Part shown: positions 34,926-42,797 of the stretch, piece after piece
Layout of the letters: each line of letters starts with the position of its first letter
How positions within the stretch are numbered: position 1 is the stretch's first letter
Source of the DNA: Streptomyces sp. TBY4
GTDB taxonomy: Bacteria; Actinomycetota; Actinomycetes; Streptomycetales; Streptomycetaceae
DNA length: 64,000 nt
Assembly: GCF_024213195.1 (NCBI RefSeq)
Contig: NZ_JANAVF010000008.1
Location: 248,001 to 312,000 of the forward strand
Direction: 5' to 3'
Notes under the pieces: generated by a model
What the model was told of the DNA's origin: nothing
The model's database searches: none
What the model saw: the letters and a program-made list of their open reading frames with translations, nothing else
Program-made: the position numbers and the translations under genes

Positions 34926-36155
34926 ATGACCTCAGCCGCGAAGCCCGCCCACATCGCCATGTTCTCCATCGCCGCCGCCGGCCACGTGAACCCCAGCATC
35001 GAAGTGATCCGCGAACTGGTCGCCCGGGGTCACCGCGTCAGCTACGCCATCCCCGCCGCCTACGCGGACAAGATCGCCGAGACCGGCGCCACCCCGGTGA
35101 TCTGGAACTCCACCCTCCCCACCGAGGACGACCCCGAGGCGTGGGGCAGCGAGCTCATCGACAACATCGAGCCCTTCCTCACCGACGCCGTCCAGGCGCT
35201 CCCGCAGCTCGCGGCCGCCTTCGAGGGCGAGGAACCGGACCTCGTCCTCCACGACATCACCGCCTACGCGGCCCCCGTCCTCGCCCACCGCTGGGGCGTC
35301 CCCGCCGTCTCCCTCTCCCCGAACCTGGTCGCCTGGAACGGCTACGAGGAGGAGGTCGCCGAGCCGATGTTCGCCGAACTGCGCGCCTCCGAGCGCGGGA
35401 AGGCGTACTACGTCCGCTTCCGGGCCTGGCTCGACGAGAACGGCATCGACGAGGACAGCGACCGGTTTGTCGGCCGCCCCCGCCGCAGCGTCGTCCTCAT
35501 CCCGCGCGCCCTCCAGCCGAACACCGACCGGGTCGACGAGTCCGTGTACACCTTCGTCGGCGCCTGCCAGGGCGACCGCAGCGCCACCCAGGGCACCTGG
35601 ACCCGCCCCGCGGACGCCGCCGGGAAGAAGGTCCTCCTGGTCTCCCTCGGCTCCACCTTCACCAAGCAGCCCGCCTTCTACCGCGCCTGCGCGGAGGCCT
35701 TCGGCGACCTGCCCGACTGGCACGTGGTGCTCCAGATCGGCAAGTTCACCGACGAGGCCGAGCTCGGCGAGCTCCCCGCCAACGTCGAGGTCCACCGCTG
35801 GGTTCCGCAGCTGGACATCCTGCGCCAGGCCGACGCCTTCATCACCCACGCCGGCGCCGGCGGCAGCCAGGAGGGGCTGGCCACCGGAACCCCGATGGTC
35901 GCCGTCCCGCAGGCCGTCGACCAGTTCGGCAACGCCGACATGCTGGCCGGCCTGGGTGTCGCCCGGCACGTCCCGATGGACCGGGCCGACGCCGCGACCC
36001 TGCGCGAGGCCGTCCTCTCCCTGGTCGCCGACCCGGAAGTGGCCGCGCGCGCCGAGCAGATCCGGGCGCAGATGGCCACCGAGGGAGGCACCCGCCAGGC
36101 GGCGGACCTGATCGAGGAGGAACTGTCGGTGGGGCTGCCTATCGTGGGGGCATGA
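34926..36155 (+). CDS. Macrolide-inactivating glycosyltransferase (Mgt/OleD type)
   Basis: 409 residues, GT1 family, GT-B fold. The N-terminal AAAGHVNPSIEVIRELVARGHRV acceptor domain and the C-terminal HAGAGGSQEGLATGTPMVAVPQAVDQFGNADML donor-binding signature match Streptomyces macrolide glycosyltransferases that inactivate macrolides with UDP-glucose (Mgt, OleI, OleD). ATG at 34926, without ribosome site but 7 bases from a good -10, so leaderless. Its stop overlaps the DUF1697 start (ATGA). Probably a self-protection or detoxification enzyme; the natural acceptor is not known. Confidence 0.9.
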   Translation: MTSAAKPAHIAMFSIAAAGHVNPSIEVIRELVARGHRVSYAIPAAYADKIAETGATPVIWNSTLPTEDDPEAWGSELIDNIEPFLTDAVQALPQLAAAFEGEEPDLVLHDITAYAAPVLAHRWGVPAVSLSPNLVAWNGYEEEVAEPMFAELRASERGKAYYVRFRAWLDENGIDEDSDRFVGRPRRSVVLIPRALQPNTDRVDESVYTFVGACQGDRSATQGTWTRPADAAGKKVLLVSLGSTFTKQPAFYRACAEAFGDLPDWHVVLQIGKFTDEAELGELPANVEVHRWVPQLDILRQADAFITHAGAGGSQEGLATGTPMVAVPQAVDQFGNADMLAGLGVARHVPMDRADAATLREAVLSLVADPEVAARAEQIRAQMATEGGTRQAADLIEEELSVGLPIVGA

Positions 36156-36706
36156 CCACTCGGAAGTACGCGGCGCTGCTGCGCGGCATCAACGTCGGCG
36201 GGAACAAGAAGGTCCCGATGGCCGAACTCCGCAAGGTCCTGCACGACCTCGGACACGAGGACGCGCAGACCTACCTGCAGAGCGGAAACGCCGTCTTCAG
36301 CAGCGCGACGGAGAAGACCCCGGAAGCCCTCGCCCGGGAGCTGGAGGCCGCCATCGAGGCCCACTTCGGCTTCCGGGTCCCCTGCCTGGTGGTCGACGGC
36401 GCCTACCTGCGCGCCGTCGCCGACGCCTGCCCCTTCCCGGCCGCCGAGCTGGAAGGCAAGCAGCTCCACGCCACCTTCTGCTCCGAGCAGCCCGACGGGT
36501 CCCGGTTCGCCTCGATCGACGCGGCCGCGCACCTGCCGGAGGAGTACCGGGTCGGCGACCGCGTCATCTACCTCTACGCCCCGGACGGCCTGGGCCGCTC
36601 GAAGCTGGGCGAGGCCCTCGCGAAGCCGGCCGTGGTCAAGGGCCTCGACGTGACCACCCGCAACTGGAACACGGTGGCCAAGCTCGTCGAGCTGACGGCG
36701 GTCTGA
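36152..36706 (+). CDS. DUF1697 domain protein
   Basis: 184 residues. YAALLRGINVGGNKKVPMAEL at the start and YLQSGNAVF are signature segments of DUF1697, a widespread family of unknown function. ATG at 36152 overlaps the glycosyltransferase stop, so translation is coupled and both come from the same leaderless promoter. A hairpin follows. Confidence 0.92.
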   Translation: MTTRKYAALLRGINVGGNKKVPMAELRKVLHDLGHEDAQTYLQSGNAVFSSATEKTPEALARELEAAIEAHFGFRVPCLVVDGAYLRAVADACPFPAAELEGKQLHATFCSEQPDGSRFASIDAAAHLPEEYRVGDRVIYLYAPDGLGRSKLGEALAKPAVVKGLDVTTRNWNTVAKLVELTAV

Positions 36707-36717
36707 CACGTGGACTT

Positions 36718-36740
36718 CGCCGAGATCGCCGATCTCGGCG
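36718..36740 (+). terminator. Hairpin after the mgt-DUF1697 pair
   Basis: Perfect 10-bp arms CGCCGAGATC (36718-36727) and GATCTCGGCG (36731-36740) with loop GCC, 12 bases beyond the DUF1697 stop. No T tract. It may also receive transcription from the convergent aldo/keto reductase. Confidence 0.6.
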
Positions 36741-36860
36741 AGCTTGCCGATCCGGCCGGACCGCCGTCCGGGACCGCCCATGACTTCCCGCCGGGGCCGG
36801 TGCCCGTCGACTGGCCCGCGGTGGAAGCGCGGGGGGTGAGCACCCGGTCCCCTGGTGAGC

Positions 36861-37718
36861 TCAGTCCGCCAGTCCGTCCAGCAGGGTCATCTCGTGCGGG
36901 GTCAGGTGGACCGTCGCCGCGTCCAGGTTCTCCGCCAGGTGGTCCGGGGAGCCCGTGCCCGGAGTGGGGCACAGGACCGGGGAGTGCTGGAGGAGCCAGG
37001 CCAGTGCGATCTGGCCGGTGGACGCGCCGTGTTCGGTGGCGACCGCCGTCAGCGCGGCCGCGCTCTCCCGGGTCAGGGCGCCGTTGCCCAGCGGGTAGTA
37101 GGGGAGGAAGGCGATGCCGCGCTCCTCGCACAGGGCGAGGAGCTCCGCCGAGGAGCGGTCCAGGAGGTTGTACGGGTTCTGGACCGAGGCCACCGGGACC
37201 ACGGACAGGGCCTCCTGCAGCTGGGCCGCCGTCACCGTGTTCAGCCCGATGTGGCGGATCTTGCCCTCCGCCCGGAGCTCCGCCAGCGTGCCCAGCTGCT
37301 CCGCCGCCGGGACGGCCGGGTCGAAGCGGTGCAGCTGGTACAGGTCGATCCGGTCCAGGCGGAGCCTGCGCAGGCTCGCCTCGCACATCGCGCGCAGGTC
37401 CTCCGGGCGGCCCGCTGCGTGCCACTGGTCGGGCCCGGTGCGCACCACCCCGCCCTTGGTGGACACCACCAGCCCTTCCCCGTACGGGTGGAGGGCCTCG
37501 GCGACCAGCTCTTCCGCCAGGTGGGGGCCGTAGTTGTCGGCGGTGTCGATCAGGGTGACCCCGCGGGCCACGGCCGTGCGCAGCAGCCCGACCGATTCGG
37601 GGCGGGTGGCGCGCGGGCCCCAGTAGCCGGCGCCGACCAGACCCCCGGTGCCGAGTCCGAGGCGGCGTACGGGCAGGTCCCCGCCGAGGGCGAACGTCTC
37701 ATCCACGTCAACAGACAT
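36861..37718 (-). CDS. Aldo/keto reductase
   Basis: 285 residues. The catalytic tetrad is visible: Asp and Tyr in DTADNYGPH, Lys in VVSTKGG, His in YQLHRFDP. The late PLGNGALT and TPGTGSPDHLAENLDA segments bind NADPH. It should reduce aldehydes or ketones in the cytoplasm. ATG at 37718; divergent from the PanE-like gene, with 44 bases between starts. Confidence 0.92.
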   Translation of the reverse strand: MSVDVDETFALGGDLPVRRLGLGTGGLVGAGYWGPRATRPESVGLLRTAVARGVTLIDTADNYGPHLAEELVAEALHPYGEGLVVSTKGGVVRTGPDQWHAAGRPEDLRAMCEASLRRLRLDRIDLYQLHRFDPAVPAAEQLGTLAELRAEGKIRHIGLNTVTAAQLQEALSVVPVASVQNPYNLLDRSSAELLALCEERGIAFLPYYPLGNGALTRESAAALTAVATEHGASTGQIALAWLLQHSPVLCPTPGTGSPDHLAENLDAATVHLTPHEMTLLDGLAD

Positions 37719-37762
37719 GGCCCGACCGTAACCCAGGCCCTCGGATGTGCCAGGCTCGAGGC

Positions 37763-38767
37763 ATGCGTTACATCATCATCGGCGCCGGAGCGATCGGCGC
37801 GACCATCGGCGGACGGCTCGCGGAGTCCGGCGGCGAGGCCGTCCTCGTCGCCCGCGGCCCGCACGCGCAGGCCCTGCGCGCGGACGGGCTGCGGCTCACC
37901 ACGGCCGACGGGGAGCGCGTGCACCGGCTGCCCGTCGTCACCGGGCCGGCCGAGCTGGGCGAACTGCGCCCCGACGACGTCCTGTTGCTGACCGTGAAGA
38001 CCCAGGACGCGCTCGCCGCCCTCGATGCGTGGGCCGACGCCGAGGTCGCGGGCGGCGGCACGGCCGCGCAGCGGCTGCCGGTGCTGTGCGCACAGAACGG
38101 GGTGGAGAGCGAACGCCTCGCCCTACGGCGCTTCGCGCGCGTGTACGGGGTCTGCGTGTGGCTGCCGGCGACCTTCCTGGAGCCGGGGGTGGTCTCCGCG
38201 CTGTGCGCGCCGCTGACCGGGATCCTGCACATCGGGAAGGCGGCCGGGGGCGCGGACGCGCGGGCCGGGCGGATCGCGGCCGACCTGGAGAAGGCCGGGT
38301 TCGGGGCGCCCGTCGTCGAGGACGTGATGCGGTGGAAGTACGCGAAGCTGCTGGGCAACCTGGGCAACGCGATCCAGGCGACCACCGGCCCCGAGCCGGA
38401 GCCCGCGAAGGCGGCGCTGCTGCTGCGGGCGGTGCGGGAGGCGAAGGCCGCCTTCGCGGCGGCGGGGATCGACTGGGCCTCCGACGCCGAGCAGTCGGCG
38501 GCGCGTGACGGGAAGGTCGAGGTGCCGGCCGGGCTGGTGCGGGGCGGGTCGTCCTGGCAGAGCCTGGCGCGGGGGACGGGGTCGGTGGAGGCGGACTATC
38601 TCAACGGGGAGATCGTGCTGCTGGGGCGGCTGCACGGGATTCCGGCGCCGGTCAACGACACGCTGCGGCACGCGGCGAACATCTTTGCGCGGGAGGGCCT
38701 CCCGCCGGGCGCGATGTCCATCGAGGACCTGACGGCCCTGGCCGACGAGGCTGCGGCCCGGGCGTAG
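37763..38767 (+). CDS. Ketopantoate reductase family (PanE/ApbA) protein
   Basis: 334 residues. The NADPH-binding GAGAIGATIGG is at the N-terminus; the C-terminal ApbA_C domain includes RWKYAKLLGNLGNA and SSWQSLARGTGSVEADYLNGEI, with the lysine and serine/glutamate positions seen in ketopantoate reductases. It may make pantoate for CoA synthesis or be one of the paralogues acting on other 2-keto acids. ATG at 37763 with GAGG upstream. A long inverted repeat starts 20 bases after its stop. Confidence 0.88.
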   Translation: MRYIIIGAGAIGATIGGRLAESGGEAVLVARGPHAQALRADGLRLTTADGERVHRLPVVTGPAELGELRPDDVLLLTVKTQDALAALDAWADAEVAGGGTAAQRLPVLCAQNGVESERLALRRFARVYGVCVWLPATFLEPGVVSALCAPLTGILHIGKAAGGADARAGRIAADLEKAGFGAPVVEDVMRWKYAKLLGNLGNAIQATTGPEPEPAKAALLLRAVREAKAAFAAAGIDWASDAEQSAARDGKVEVPAGLVRGGSSWQSLARGTGSVEADYLNGEIVLLGRLHGIPAPVNDTLRHAANIFAREGLPPGAMSIEDLTALADEAAARA

Positions 38768-38787
38768 CGCCGGCTGCGGGCGCTCCG

Positions 38788-38976
38788 CCCTGCGGGGCGA
38801 AGTCCCCTACCCACCCTTCCACCGTTCCCTGGGGCTCCGCCCCAGACCCCGCGCCTCAAACGCCGGCGGGGCTGGATTGCCCGCAGGGCAATTTCAGCCC
38901 GTCCGGCGTTTGAGGACCGGGTCCGGGCGGAGCCCGGGGAACGGTGGAAGGGCGGGTAGGGGACAGCCCCGCAGGG
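38788..38976. repeat. Long nested inverted-repeat element between convergent genes
   Basis: Almost the whole 189 bases fold on themselves. Outer arms are 38788-38836 and about 38929-38976. Middle arms CCTCAAACGCCGGCGGGGCTG-like at 38854-38874 and its complement at 38895-38915 differ at 2 of 21. The apex is ATTGCCC-GCA-GGGCAAT (38876-38892). It fills the gap between the PanE-like gene and the sirohydrochlorin chelatase and could terminate both. The last 44 bases (38933-38976) recur exactly at 48712-48755, and the core recurs at 7332-7492. Confidence 0.85.
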
Positions 38977-38981
38977 AGGGG

Positions 38982-39752
38982 TCAGGCCGCCAGGGCCGGG
39001 ATGCGGGACGGGGCTGCCGCGTCGAACCTGCGGAGCAGCAGGCGGGCCAGTTCCGGGGAGGGGCCGAGGACGTCGGCCACCACATCCGCGCCGGCCTCGG
39101 CCGCGCCCGCCGCGATGCGGTCGGGCAGCCGCCCGGGGGCGATGACGTAGGGGGCCACCGCGATCCGGCGGACGCCCTCCGCGCGCAGCGCCCGTACGGC
39201 GTCCTCCGTCCGGGGGAGAACAGCGGAGGCGAACGCAGGCCGCACGGCGCACCAACCGGTGTGCCGCCACTCCCGCGCGATTTCAGCGATCACTGCGATC
39301 GCCTCCGGGTCTGAGGAACCGGCGGACGCGAGCACCACACCGGTGGTGGCGCGGTCCGCCGGGGTGAGGCCGGCTTCCCACAGCCGGCGCTCCAGGGTCG
39401 CCAGCAGCAGCGGCGACGGGCCGAGCACGTCCGCGGTGCGGACGGTGAGGTCCGACAGGTGGGACGAGGAGGCCGCGAGCACGGCCGGGATGTCGGACTT
39501 CGCGTGGAACGCCCGCGTGAGCAGGAGCGGGAGCGCCACTATCTCGCGTACGCCCGACAGGTAGAGCGAGGCCACCGCCTGGTCGACGGTCGGGGTGTCG
39601 AAGTCCAGGAAGGCGGTCTCCACGCGCAGCCCCGGCCGCAGCGCCCGTACCCGCCGGGTGAGGGCGTGCACGGTCGCCGCGTGCCGCGGGTCGCGGCTGC
39701 CGTGGGCGATGACCAGCAGGGCCGGGGCGTGAGTGGAGTGGTGCGCGGACAC
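38982..39752 (-). CDS. Sirohydrochlorin chelatase (CbiX/SirB-type)
   Basis: 256 residues. Two CbiX-like half domains: VIAHGSRDPRH with the metal-binding His at the start, and LPLLLTRAFHAKSDIP as the second ligand region. It inserts Fe(II) (or Co(II)) into sirohydrochlorin; placed last in the sulfur operon it most likely makes siroheme for the sulfite reductase at 46558-48267. The GTG at 39752 lies 5 bases past the permease stop. Confidence 0.9.
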   Translation of the reverse strand: MSAHHSTHAPALLVIAHGSRDPRHAATVHALTRRVRALRPGLRVETAFLDFDTPTVDQAVASLYLSGVREIVALPLLLTRAFHAKSDIPAVLAASSSHLSDLTVRTADVLGPSPLLLATLERRLWEAGLTPADRATTGVVLASAGSSDPEAIAVIAEIAREWRHTGWCAVRPAFASAVLPRTEDAVRALRAEGVRRIAVAPYVIAPGRLPDRIAAGAAEAGADVVADVLGPSPELARLLLRRFDAAAPSRIPALAA

Positions 39753-39757
39753 GGTGA

Positions 39758-40660
39758 TCAGCTCTTGACCAGCAGGCCGCGGGTGCGCAGCACCCACCGC
39801 TCGATGGGGCTGAAGATCAGCAGGTCGATGGCGATGCCGACGACCAGGATCAGGATGATCGCGAGGAACACGCCCGGCAGGTCGATGTTGTTGCGGCCGT
39901 TCTCGAGGAGCTGGCCCAGGCCCAGACCGAGGTCGGGGGAGCTGGCGATGATCTCGGCGGCCATCAGGGAGCGCCAGGAGAAGGCCCAGCCCTGCTTGAG
40001 GCCGGCCAGGTACCCGGGCAGCGCGGCCGGCATGACGATGTGCCAGGCGCCGCGCAGGCCGGTGGCGCCCAGGGTGCGGCCGGCCCGCAGGAAGAGCGGG
40101 GGGATCTGGTCGATGCCGGAGACGAGGCCGTTGGCGATCGAGGGGACGGCGCCGAGCAGGATGACGGTGTACATCATCGCGTCGTTGAGCCCGAACCAGA
40201 GCACCGCCGGGGGCACCCAGGCGACCGAGGGCAGCGACTGCAGGCCCTGCAGGATCGGGCCGATCGCGGCGCGGACGAACTTCACCCGGGCGACGAGCAG
40301 TCCGAGCGGGGTGCCGATGGCCAGGGCCAGCAGGAAGCCGAGCAGACCGCGCGAGACGCTGGTCCAGATGACCTCGAGCAGGGTCCCCTTCATCCACATG
40401 TCGGACAGGCTGTCCCAGACGGAGGACAGGGCGGGGAGCTTGGTCTCGTCGGTGATCTTCGCCGCGACCAGGATCTGCCAGACGAGGAGGACCAGGCCGA
40501 CGGCGAGGACCGGCGGCAGGACCTTCTTGACGAGGACCTCGCGCACCGGGGTGCGGTGGGTCTGGACGGCGTCGAGCGCGTCGAGGCCCGCCTCCAGTCC
40601 CGCGAGGTCGTCGGCCTTGGCCTTGGACTGGGTCTCGGGGGTGGTGTCAGTGCTGGCCAT
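39758..40660 (-). CDS. ssuC: ABC transporter permease, sulfonate/taurine type
   Basis: 300 residues with about six membrane helices after a cytoplasmic N-terminus of 60 residues. The EAA-loop region GLRGAWHIVMPAALPGYLAGLKQG contacts the ATPase. Family and operon position (with binding protein and ATPase, inside the sulfur operon) point to import of aliphatic sulfonates. ATG at 40660 lies inside the end of the ATPase gene (14-base overlap), so translation is coupled. Confidence 0.92.
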   Translation of the reverse strand: MASTDTTPETQSKAKADDLAGLEAGLDALDAVQTHRTPVREVLVKKVLPPVLAVGLVLLVWQILVAAKITDETKLPALSSVWDSLSDMWMKGTLLEVIWTSVSRGLLGFLLALAIGTPLGLLVARVKFVRAAIGPILQGLQSLPSVAWVPPAVLWFGLNDAMMYTVILLGAVPSIANGLVSGIDQIPPLFLRAGRTLGATGLRGAWHIVMPAALPGYLAGLKQGWAFSWRSLMAAEIIASSPDLGLGLGQLLENGRNNIDLPGVFLAIILILVVGIAIDLLIFSPIERWVLRTRGLLVKS

Positions 40661-41441
40661 GGCGGCGGATCTCCCCACGCAGGTGTTCAGTGATCTCAAG
40701 GGACAGCTCCGCGACGTCCGCGTCTTCGATGCGGCGCGGCTGCGGGATGCCCACGGTCCACTCCTTCGCGACCCGGCCGGGGCGCGAGGACAGCAGGACC
40801 ACACGCTGCGCGAGCCGTACGGCCTCGCGGACGTTGTGCGTGACGAACAGGACGGACAGGTTCGTCTCTTCCCAGATGCGGGTGAGCTCTCCGTGCAGCA
40901 CGTCGCGGGTGATGGCGTCGAGCGCCGCGAAGGGCTCGTCCATCAGCAGCAGCTGGCTGTCCTGGGCGAGCGCCCGGGCCAGGGCCACGCGCTGGCGCAT
41001 GCCGCCGGACAGCTCGTGGACCCGCTTGCCGTACGAGCCGGACAGCCGGACCAGCTCCAGGAGGCGTTCGGCCTCCGGCTTGCGGTCGGCCTTGGCCACC
41101 CCGCGCAGGCGCAGGGCGAGTTCGATGTTCTTGCCCGCGGTGAGCCACGGGAAGAGGGCGTGCTCCTGGAACATGAGCGACGGACGGCCGCCGGGGGTCT
41201 CGATGGACCCCGTGGACGGCTTGTCCAGACCCGCGACCAGGTTGAGCAGCGTCGACTTTCCACACCCCGAGGCGCCCAGGATGGTGACGAACTCTCCGGG
41301 AGCGACATCGAGACTGATGTCGTCCAGGACGAGCTGCGATCCGGCCGGGCCGGAGAAGGACTTCGAGACGTGCTCGATGCGGGCGGCGTGCGTCAGCTCC
41401 GCTACGGAGCCCTCGGCAGCCTTGGCAAGCATGGTGGCCAT
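40647..41441 (-). CDS. ssuB: ABC transporter ATP-binding protein, sulfonate type
   Basis: 264 residues. Walker A GASGCGKST, Q-loop FQEHALFPW, signature LSGGMRQR, Walker B LLLMDEPFAALD and switch His VTHNVREA are intact. It powers the SsuC channel. The ATG at 41441 has AGGAGGTGA 5 bases upstream; an upstream in-frame GTG at 41450 lies inside that ribosome site. Confidence 0.94.
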   Translation of the reverse strand: MATMLAKAAEGSVAELTHAARIEHVSKSFSGPAGSQLVLDDISLDVAPGEFVTILGASGCGKSTLLNLVAGLDKPSTGSIETPGGRPSLMFQEHALFPWLTAGKNIELALRLRGVAKADRKPEAERLLELVRLSGSYGKRVHELSGGMRQRVALARALAQDSQLLLMDEPFAALDAITRDVLHGELTRIWEETNLSVLFVTHNVREAVRLAQRVVLLSSRPGRVAKEWTVGIPQPRRIEDADVAELSLEITEHLRGEIRRHGQH

Positions 41442-41473
41442 GGTCGTCACCTCCTGGGTTGCTGGTTACGGGG

Positions 41474-42601
41474 TTACTTGGTGGCGCCGAGGCCGGCGTC
41501 GGAGACTGCGGGCTTGCCCGCGGCCTTGAGGACCTTGTTCAGGAGCGTCAGGTCGTAGATGCCGTTGAGGTCGGGCTGCTCGATGAGCTTGGCCTTGACG
41601 GCCCATTCGGCCTGGGTCTTCAGGGTCGAGGCGAGCGGGTCGTCGGTGAGGAGGATGCTGGGCCAGGCCGGGTCGATGACCTTGGCGTCGAGGGGCTTGC
41701 CGCTCTCGGCGGCGAGCTTGGCGTTGGCGGAGGCCTTCGCCTTCTCGGGGTTGGCGTTGATCCACTCGTTGGTCTTGACGGTGCCGGTCAGGACGGCCTC
41801 GACGACGTCGGGGTGCTCCTTGAGGAACTTCTGCGACACGATGATGTTCGTGATGACGAACTTCTTGTCGGGCCACAGGGCGGTTTCGTCGAGGAGGACG
41901 GCGCCGCCGTCGGAGACGAGCTTGGAGGCGGTGGGCTCGGGGACCCAGGCGCCGTCGATGGAGCCGGACTTGAAGGCGTCGGGGGTGACCTTGTTGTCGG
42001 TGCGGACGACGGAGACGTCGCCCTTGCCGGACTCGGGGTCGACCTTCCAGCCCTTTTCGGCGATCCAGTTGAGGAACGCGACGTCCTGCGTGTTCCCCTT
42101 CTGCGGGGTGGCGATGTTCTTGCCCTTGAGGTCGTCCAGGGTCTTGATCTTCGCCGGGTTCACGACCAGCTTCACGCCGCCGGAGGCGGAGCCGGAGATG
42201 ATCCGCAGGTTGGAGCCCTTGGACTTGACGTAGGCGTTGATCGAGGGGGAGGGGCCGATGAAGCCGATGTCGAGAGAGCCGCCGTTGAGGGCTTCGATCT
42301 CGGAGGGGCCGGCGTTGAAGGCCTGGGGCTTGATGGCGGTGGCGCCGAGTTCCTTGGCGATCAGGCCTTCCTGGAGACCGACCAGCGCGGTGGCGTGGGT
42401 CAGGTTCGGGAAGTAGCCGATGCGGACCTCGGAGGCCGAGAGCTTCTTGCCGTCGGCGGCGACGTTCGCCTTGGGGGCGTCGTCCTTCGCGGCCTCGGAG
42501 CCGTAGCCGCACGAGGCGAGGGCGCCGATCAGGAGCGGCAGGGCGGCAGCGGCGACGAGGCTGCGGCGCAGGGTCTTAGCAGAGGTACCGATGGCAGGCA
42601 C
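41474..42601 (-). CDS. ssuA: Sulfonate ABC transporter substrate-binding lipoprotein
   Basis: 375 residues. A lipoprotein signal peptide ends at lipobox GALASC (Cys about 31). The mature part carries the NMT1/SsuA-like fold with RIGYFPNLTHATALVGLQ, GFIGPSPSINAYV and GAWVPEP, typical of aliphatic sulfonate/nitrate-type binding proteins. GTG at 42601 after GAGGAAG. Preceded by a possible leader peptide. It delivers sulfonates as an alternative sulfur source. Confidence 0.93.
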   Translation of the reverse strand: MPAIGTSAKTLRRSLVAAAALPLLIGALASCGYGSEAAKDDAPKANVAADGKKLSASEVRIGYFPNLTHATALVGLQEGLIAKELGATAIKPQAFNAGPSEIEALNGGSLDIGFIGPSPSINAYVKSKGSNLRIISGSASGGVKLVVNPAKIKTLDDLKGKNIATPQKGNTQDVAFLNWIAEKGWKVDPESGKGDVSVVRTDNKVTPDAFKSGSIDGAWVPEPTASKLVSDGGAVLLDETALWPDKKFVITNIIVSQKFLKEHPDVVEAVLTGTVKTNEWINANPEKAKASANAKLAAESGKPLDAKVIDPAWPSILLTDDPLASTLKTQAEWAVKAKLIEQPDLNGIYDLTLLNKVLKAAGKPAVSDAGLGATK

Positions 42602-42628
42602 GGGAGGACTTCCTCTCGTAGCGTCGCG

Positions 42629-42706
42629 TCACGACGCACGTCTTCGTTTGCTGAGCAGTGGGAGGGTGTGGGCGCGCATGCGGTGCGCGTACGCCTTCAC
42701 GCACAT
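42629..42706 (-). CDS. Possible leader peptide upstream of ssuA
   Basis: A 25-codon frame starting ATG TGC (Met-Cys) and ending in KRRRAS, with GGAGG 9 bases upstream of the ATG. It stops 27 bases before the ssuA start. It is placed where a sulfur-responsive attenuator would be, at the junction of cysN and ssuA; translation of the early Cys codon could sense cysteinyl-tRNA supply. No similar peptide is known to me with certainty, so this is tentative. Confidence 0.45.
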   Translation of the reverse strand: MCVKAYAHRMRAHTLPLLSKRRRAS

Positions 42707-42797
42707 CGCCCCACACCTCCCTGGCCGCTGCCGAGGGAGCCGCTGCCTACACGGCCGCCCTCCTTCGCGAAGGTGGAGTAGATATCGGCCGACATGA

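Noticed and set aside
36710..36860. Short plus-strand frame after DUF1697
   Set aside because: Begins inside a terminator-like hairpin, lacks a ribosome site and has no family resemblance.
42602..42797. SAM or other riboswitch upstream of ssuA
   Set aside because: I looked for SAM-type helices and conserved cores and saw none; a leader peptide explains the region better.
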